Positions 5,672 to 8,907 of a stretch of DNA of 8,907 nucleotides are shown piece after piece. The stretch comes from Phyllobacteriaceae bacterium (GTDB lineage Bacteria > Pseudomonadota > Alphaproteobacteria > Rhizobiales > Rhizobiaceae). The number at the start of each line of letters is the position of its first letter. Within the stretch, counting starts at the first letter, position 1. The notes under the pieces were generated by a model. It ran no database searches. It was not told the DNA's origin and saw only the letters and a program-made list of their open reading frames with translations. The position numbers were made by a program, and so were the translations under genes. The stretch covers positions 1 through 8,907 of the forward strand of contig JAHEGF010000134.1 in NCBI GenBank assembly GCA_024645155.1, given 5' to 3'.

Positions 5672-6535
5672 CTAGTCCTCCTCGGTGCCGAACAGTGCAA
5701 GCAGGAAACGAAACATGTTGATGAAATCGAGATAAAGGTCGAGCGCACCGGATATAGCCAGCGGCCTGGCTTCATCTTCGCGGAAGCGGTTGGAATAGGC
5801 TTCCTTAATCATCTGGGTGTCATAGGCAGTAAAGCCCGCAAAAACGACGGCACCGATCACGGAAATGGCGAAATCCATGGCCGGGACGCCTATGAAGATA
5901 TTGATGATGATAGCGCCGATCACCGCAAACAGACCCATCCACAAAAACGATCCCCATCCGGAAAGATCCTTGCCGGTGGTGTAACCGTAAAGCGACAGGC
6001 CGCCAAAACCGGCGGCAGTGGCAAAGAACATCTGGGCGATACTACTGTTGGTGTAGGTCAATGCCAGCCCCGAGAAGGATACGCCGATCAATACCGCGAC
6101 GGTCATGAAAATGATCGCCGCAGCCGACGGTCCGAGGTTTCGCCACATGGGCGCCGTTAACACCAGCACGAGCAGCGGCCCGAAACAAACGGCATAGGAA
6201 ACCGGGGCTGCCCACAAAAATGCACCTAGCTCGGTCAGGTATTCCGTTTCAGTCATCTGAATGAGCGTGCCGTCATCCCGGTAGGCGGCAAGCGAAGGAT
6301 CTCCCGTAACCGTAATGACATAGACAAGGTAGGCAACCGAGCCGGTGGTTATCAGTCCAAGCACCATGATGTTGTAGACGGACACCATGAACGCTCGCAG
6401 GCTCTCGTCGATGCCGGTCGCCGCGTCGTAGTGCCGGTAGCCTCCCGCAGGCGTGGTCACACCGAGATAGGGATTTGCAGCGCTTATGGGCGGTACGCCC
6501 CTTGTGCCAAATCCGGGTTTGCCATTTGCAGCCAT
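5672..6535 (-). CDS. Bax inhibitor-1/YccA family membrane protein (longer copy)
   Basis: A 287-residue integral membrane protein with about seven hydrophobic segments after a soluble N-terminus of about 45 residues rich in Gly and Pro. BI-1 (TMBIM) proteins are inner-membrane proteins; the studied bacterial member YetJ is a pH-sensitive calcium leak channel. The two aspartates that act as its pH sensor seem conserved: Asp239 in FTAYDTQMIKEAY and Asp270 in LYLDFINMF. The family motif SLYGYTTGKDLSGWGSF is also present. Compared with the neighbouring copy, the loop after the first membrane segment is longer and acidic (GDPSLAAYRDDGTLIQMTETEYLTEL). Start: ATGs exist at 6616, 6544 and 6535. I chose 6535 because GAGGG lies nine bases upstream, while it is too close to 6544. 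A terminator separates it from the upstream copy. Confidence 0.87.
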   Translation of the reverse strand: MAANGKPGFGTRGVPPISAANPYLGVTTPAGGYRHYDAATGIDESLRAFMVSVYNIMVLGLITTGSVAYLVYVITVTGDPSLAAYRDDGTLIQMTETEYLTELGAFLWAAPVSYAVCFGPLLVLVLTAPMWRNLGPSAAAIIFMTVAVLIGVSFSGLALTYTNSSIAQMFFATAAGFGGLSLYGYTTGKDLSGWGSFLWMGLFAVIGAIIINIFIGVPAMDFAISVIGAVVFAGFTAYDTQMIKEAYSNRFREDEARPLAISGALDLYLDFINMFRFLLALFGTEED

Positions 6536-6549
6536 TTGATGCATCCCTC

Positions 6550-6564
6550 GTTGCCTATTGCAAC
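6550..6564 (-). repeat. Small inverted repeat next to the ribosome binding site of the longer BI-1 gene
   Basis: GTTGC (6550-6554) and GCAAC (6560-6564) with a five-base spacer lie directly upstream of the GAGGG ribosome binding site (6545-6549, minus strand). In the mRNA this would be a short hairpin that could affect translation. The stem is only five pairs, so it may be chance. Confidence 0.2.
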
Positions 6565-6587
6565 TACAGGTCGCATAAAGAAATTTA

Positions 6588-6616
6588 TTTTTAGTTGTAT
6601 CCGGCGTATGAAACAA
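6588..6616 (-). promoter_or_regulatory. Candidate promoter for the longer BI-1 gene
   Basis: On the minus strand TTGTTT (6611-6616) and TAAAAA (6588-6593) are 17 bases apart inside an unusually AT-rich stretch just downstream of the terminator of the preceding gene. Transcription would start near 6581, about 45 bases before the ATG at 6535. The boxes match consensus only moderately (three and four of six), but the location is where a separate promoter is needed. Confidence 0.3.
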
Positions 6617-6622
6617 CCGGAA

Positions 6623-6651
6623 TGAAAAAGGGCGGCCACAGGGCCGCCCTT
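6623..6651 (-). terminator. Intrinsic terminator after the shorter BI-1 gene
   Basis: AAGGGCGGCC (6628-6637) and GGCCGCCCTT (6642-6651) form a perfect 10-pair stem with a four-base loop. On the minus strand it is followed by a run of T (the complement of the A run at 6625-6629). It begins 24 bases after the stop of the gene ending at 6676. This is a textbook rho-independent terminator and implies that the next BI-1 gene needs its own promoter. Confidence 0.88.
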
Positions 6652-6675
6652 GATCGTGATCCTGTATGTCAGCTG

Positions 6676-7419
6676 CTATTCGCGATTGCCGAGAAACTGC
6701 AGCAGGAACAGGAACAGGTTGATGAAGTCGAGATAGAGGCGAAGTGCGCCCATGATCGCCTTGCGGCCCATTACGGCTTCGCCGTCTCCTTCATAATACA
6801 TTTCCTTGATCGCCTGCGTATCGTAAGCCGTCAGGCCAGCAAATACGAGAACACCGATCGCCGATATGGCAAACTGCATCGCCGATGACTGCAGGAAGAT
6901 GTTGACGAGCGATGCGATGATCAGGCCGATCAGGCCCATGAACATGAAAGAGCCCATTCCCGTCAGGTCACGCTTGGTGGTGTATCCCCAAAGCGATAGC
7001 GCCCCGAAGGATGCTGCCGTGATAAAGAATGTGCGTACGATGCTTTCGCCGGTGTAGACCAGGAAGATCGAAGCAAGCGACAATCCCATCAGGCCGGCAA
7101 AGGCCCAGAAGGTTGTCTGTGCTGCCGGTACGCTCATCTTGTTGATGCGTGCACTCAGGAAAAATACGAAACCAAGCGGCGCAAGCATCACGACCCATCT
7201 CAGCGGGCTGGTGAACAGAACGGCGCCGAATTGCGTGAGCTGGCCGTTTGTCACGGCCATCTGGGCGGTAGCGAATGCTGCCACGCCAGTGATTGCGAGC
7301 CCGAGCGCCATCAGGTTATAGACCCTGATCATGTAGGAGCGAAGGCCCTCGTCTATTGAAGTGTCGGCACGGGTGGCGCCCGTTGCGACACGAGATTGAT
7401 AGTTACGAAGGTCAGCCAT
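6676..7419 (-). CDS. Bax inhibitor-1/YccA family membrane protein (shorter copy)
   Basis: A 247-residue protein, the usual length for the rhizobial BI-1/YccA type. A hydrophilic N-terminus (MADLRNYQSRVATGATRADTSIDEGLRSYM) is followed by about seven membrane segments. The family motifs SLWGYTTKRDLTGMGSF and LTAYDTQAIKEMYY are present, and the pair of aspartates matching the YetJ pH sensor are Asp200 and Asp231 (LYLDFINLF). The likely role is an ion or calcium leak channel in the inner membrane; this is known only for a few relatives. Start: the frame is open to an ATG at 7560, but the ATG at 7419 is preceded by TTGAGG five bases upstream and begins the typical family N-terminus. It is followed by a strong terminator, so it is probably a single-gene transcript, and it is paralogous to the next gene downstream. 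Confidence 0.92.
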   Translation of the reverse strand: MADLRNYQSRVATGATRADTSIDEGLRSYMIRVYNLMALGLAITGVAAFATAQMAVTNGQLTQFGAVLFTSPLRWVVMLAPLGFVFFLSARINKMSVPAAQTTFWAFAGLMGLSLASIFLVYTGESIVRTFFITAASFGALSLWGYTTKRDLTGMGSFMFMGLIGLIIASLVNIFLQSSAMQFAISAIGVLVFAGLTAYDTQAIKEMYYEGDGEAVMGRKAIMGALRLYLDFINLFLFLLQFLGNRE

Positions 7420-7515
7420 TGTTACCTCAATTGCATACGTCCCGTCCGGTGTCAGATCGCGGCGTTGTGCCACACGACCAGGCGCCGCTGGCGGGACTCC
7501 AGCATGCCTGGGTGA

Positions 7516-7544
7516 AATATGTGCTTTCTTTACCGCCATAACAA
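7516..7544 (-). promoter_or_regulatory. Candidate promoter for the shorter BI-1 gene
   Basis: On the minus strand TTGTTA (7539-7544) and CATATT (7516-7521) are 17 bases apart, each matching consensus at four of six positions. Transcription would begin near 7509, giving a leader of about 90 bases. If this is right, the longer in-frame start at 7560 is excluded. A second, weaker -10-like TAATAA lies further upstream, at about 7566-7571. Confidence 0.3.
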
Positions 7545-7629
7545 GACCCCGATCAGCCACAATTTGGTTATTAGAGCCTAGCGTGGCGCAAAACCGGCCT
7601 TGTGTTCATCATCGGTTAACCACAATGGC

Positions 7630-7664
7630 AAAAAATCCGGCCTGCTAAAGCTCGCGCAGCACGG
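7630..7664 (-). terminator. Candidate intrinsic terminator overlapping the stop codon of the permease gene
   Basis: On the minus strand CCG-TG-CTGC (the complement of 7656-7664) pairs with GCAG-GC-CGG (the complement of 7637-7645). This gives seven pairs around a 2x2 internal mismatch, with a 10-base loop that contains the TAG stop. A run of six T (the complement of 7630-7635) begins one base after the stem. The stem is weaker than that at 6628-6651, but stem plus T-run at the gene end makes a terminator plausible. Confidence 0.4.
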
Positions 7665-8907
7665 TTGCCGCCTTCATGCCGAGAATGCGCCACGTGCCGA
7701 TCAGGCCGAAACCGACCGTCAAAACCATTGATGCGACGATTGTGGCAACGGCGATTTCGGGAAGAAACGCCGACGGCAAGGTCATGATCCTTGAGACGAT
7801 GAACCATGCGGCCGTGCCACCGGCGGCCAGCGCGAATACCGCTGTCGCCAGCCCTATCAGCAGATATTCGAGCAGGAATGCAGTGACCAGGGTGCGCCGT
7901 GTCGCCCCCAGTGTCTTCAGGACCACGGCATCATGAATACGCGCCTTGTTGCCTGCGGCGAGGGCGCCCGACAGGACCAGCACCGATGCCACAAGCGCCA
8001 GGGCCGCGGCCGCCCTGATGGCGGATCCGATCTGGGCGATGACGCGGTTGACAATTTCAAGGGCGTCCTTGACGCGCACACTCGTCACGGTTGGGAAATT
8101 GCGCGTCACCGCATTGAGCACGCCTGCTTCGTCATTTACCGAGGCGGATTTGTCCAGAAGGGTCGCAAGCCAGGCATGGGGTGCACCGGCAAAGGTGTTA
8201 GGTGAGAATACCATGACGAAGTTGATGCCGAGCGTTTCCCATTCGACCGCGCGCATATTGGCGATACGGGCGGTGATATTGCGCCCAAGAACATTGACGG
8301 TCACCGTGTCGCCAAGCTTTAGGCCAAGTTCGCCAGCCTCTTCGGCGGAAAAAGACACCAGCGGTTCGCCGCTGTAATCCTCGGGCCACCATTTGCCCTG
8401 AGACAGGGTGGCGTTTTCCGGAACACGCTTTGCGTAGGTAATGCCACGGTCACCGCGAAGCACCCATGCGCCTTGAGGCGGCACTTCCATCTTGGCGACT
8501 TCGACATCATTGAGCGCTATGACACGGCCACGCAGCATCGGCACACGCACGAGCTTGCCGCCGGCCGCCTGCGACTTGACCAGCGCCGCAAATGCATCGA
8601 TCTCGTTACTCGGAATATCGACGAAGAAAAAGTTCGGCGCACGCTCCGGCAGGTTTCCGGAGATCTGACGACGCAGATTTCCGTCGATCAGGGCAATCGT
8701 CACCAGCAAGGTCAGGCCGAGCCCGAGCGACAGGACAACGGAAGGCGTCAATGCACCGGGACGGTGAATATTGCCAATGGCCAGACGCAGCGAGGCGGAC
8801 CGGACCACGGGGCTTTTGCGCGCCAGATACTGGATGCCGGTGGATACGAGCCGCAAGACCACGAAGGAGAATGCAACCGCAGCAAGAAAAATGACGGCGA
8901 TCATGCG
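7645..8907 (-). CDS. YbbP-like ABC transporter permease, C-terminal part (truncated by window edge)
   Basis: The frame runs open to the right edge (420 residues visible), so the true start is outside the window; an ATG at 8904 is probably internal. The visible part begins with one membrane helix, then a re-entry segment ASLRLAIGNIHRPGALTPSVVLSLGLGLTLLVTIALIDGNLRRQI, a soluble periplasmic domain of about 200 residues, and a C-terminal FtsX-type bundle of three helices with the conserved cytoplasmic motif VVLKTLGATRRTLVTAFLLEYLLIG. This matches the second half of YbbP-type permeases (about 800-850 residues, ten helices), which pair with a YbbA/LolD-like ATPase and are thought to move lipophilic or envelope molecules, not to import nutrients. 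The ATPase gene is expected upstream, outside the window. The family call is good; the substrate is unknown. Confidence 0.85.
   Translation of the reverse strand, partial: RMIAVIFLAAVAFSFVVLRLVSTGIQYLARKSPVVRSASLRLAIGNIHRPGALTPSVVLSLGLGLTLLVTIALIDGNLRRQISGNLPERAPNFFFVDIPSNEIDAFAALVKSQAAGGKLVRVPMLRGRVIALNDVEVAKMEVPPQGAWVLRGDRGITYAKRVPENATLSQGKWWPEDYSGEPLVSFSAEEAGELGLKLGDTVTVNVLGRNITARIANMRAVEWETLGINFVMVFSPNTFAGAPHAWLATLLDKSASVNDEAGVLNAVTRNFPTVTSVRVKDALEIVNRVIAQIGSAIRAAAALALVASVLVLSGALAAGNKARIHDAVVLKTLGATRRTLVTAFLLEYLLIGLATAVFALAAGGTAAWFIVSRIMTLPSAFLPEIAVATIVASMVLTVGFGLIGTWRILGMKAATVLREL

Noticed and set aside
7585..7643. Two similar segments (GGC, A-run, CCGGCCT) at 7585-7600 and 7627-7643
   Set aside because: Short and imperfect; the similarity comes mostly from an A-run next to CCGGCC and is likely chance.
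1..8907. CRISPR arrays, tRNA or rRNA genes, insertion sequences, phage genes or attachment sites
   Set aside because: I looked for regularly spaced repeats, tRNA-like folds, transposase or integrase motifs and terminal repeats and saw none.

Overview
The window reads as chromosomal DNA of an alphaproteobacterium, most likely order Hyphomicrobiales (Rhizobiales), related to Rhizobiaceae or Phyllobacteriaceae. Evidence: DUF1223 and DUF2794 proteins next to each other (families I know mainly from this class), moderately high GC, Shine-Dalgarno-led starts, and two tandem Bax inhibitor-1 genes beside a YbbP-type permease. This placement is from family recognition, not a database search.

Layout. 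1-267 (+) is the C-terminal end of a DUF1223 secreted protein. 268-615 has no convincing gene but holds a nested set of inverted repeats. 616-1002 (+) is a DUF2794 protein whose stop overlaps the stop of a minus-strand GNAT acetyltransferase (995-1576). Upstream of that, same strand, lies a class I methyltransferase (1630-2484, GTG start). A second, unrelated methyltransferase (2649-3527, +) is divergent from it across a 164-base gap. 3754-4899 (+) is a LuxR-type HTH regulator with a good sigma-70-like promoter overlapped by an 8-base direct repeat of 11-base period. Two small exported proteins follow on the same strand (4985-5311 and 5364-5657). Each has six cysteines in the mature part and a similar Gly-Gly-Val tail. 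Facing them on the minus strand are two Bax inhibitor-1/YccA membrane proteins (5672-6535 and 6676-7419) with a clear intrinsic terminator between them. Last is the C-terminal half of a YbbP-like ABC transporter permease (7645 to the window edge, minus strand).

How they work together. Most genes look like independent envelope or housekeeping functions. The most accessory-looking block is 3528-5657: a solo regulator and two small disulfide-type secreted proteins whose function I cannot name. It is the best candidate for something undescribed. The BI-1 pair is separated by a terminator and a likely second promoter, so the two copies are probably controlled separately. Several start codons were moved downstream from the longest open frame on the basis of ribosome binding sites and family N-termini.
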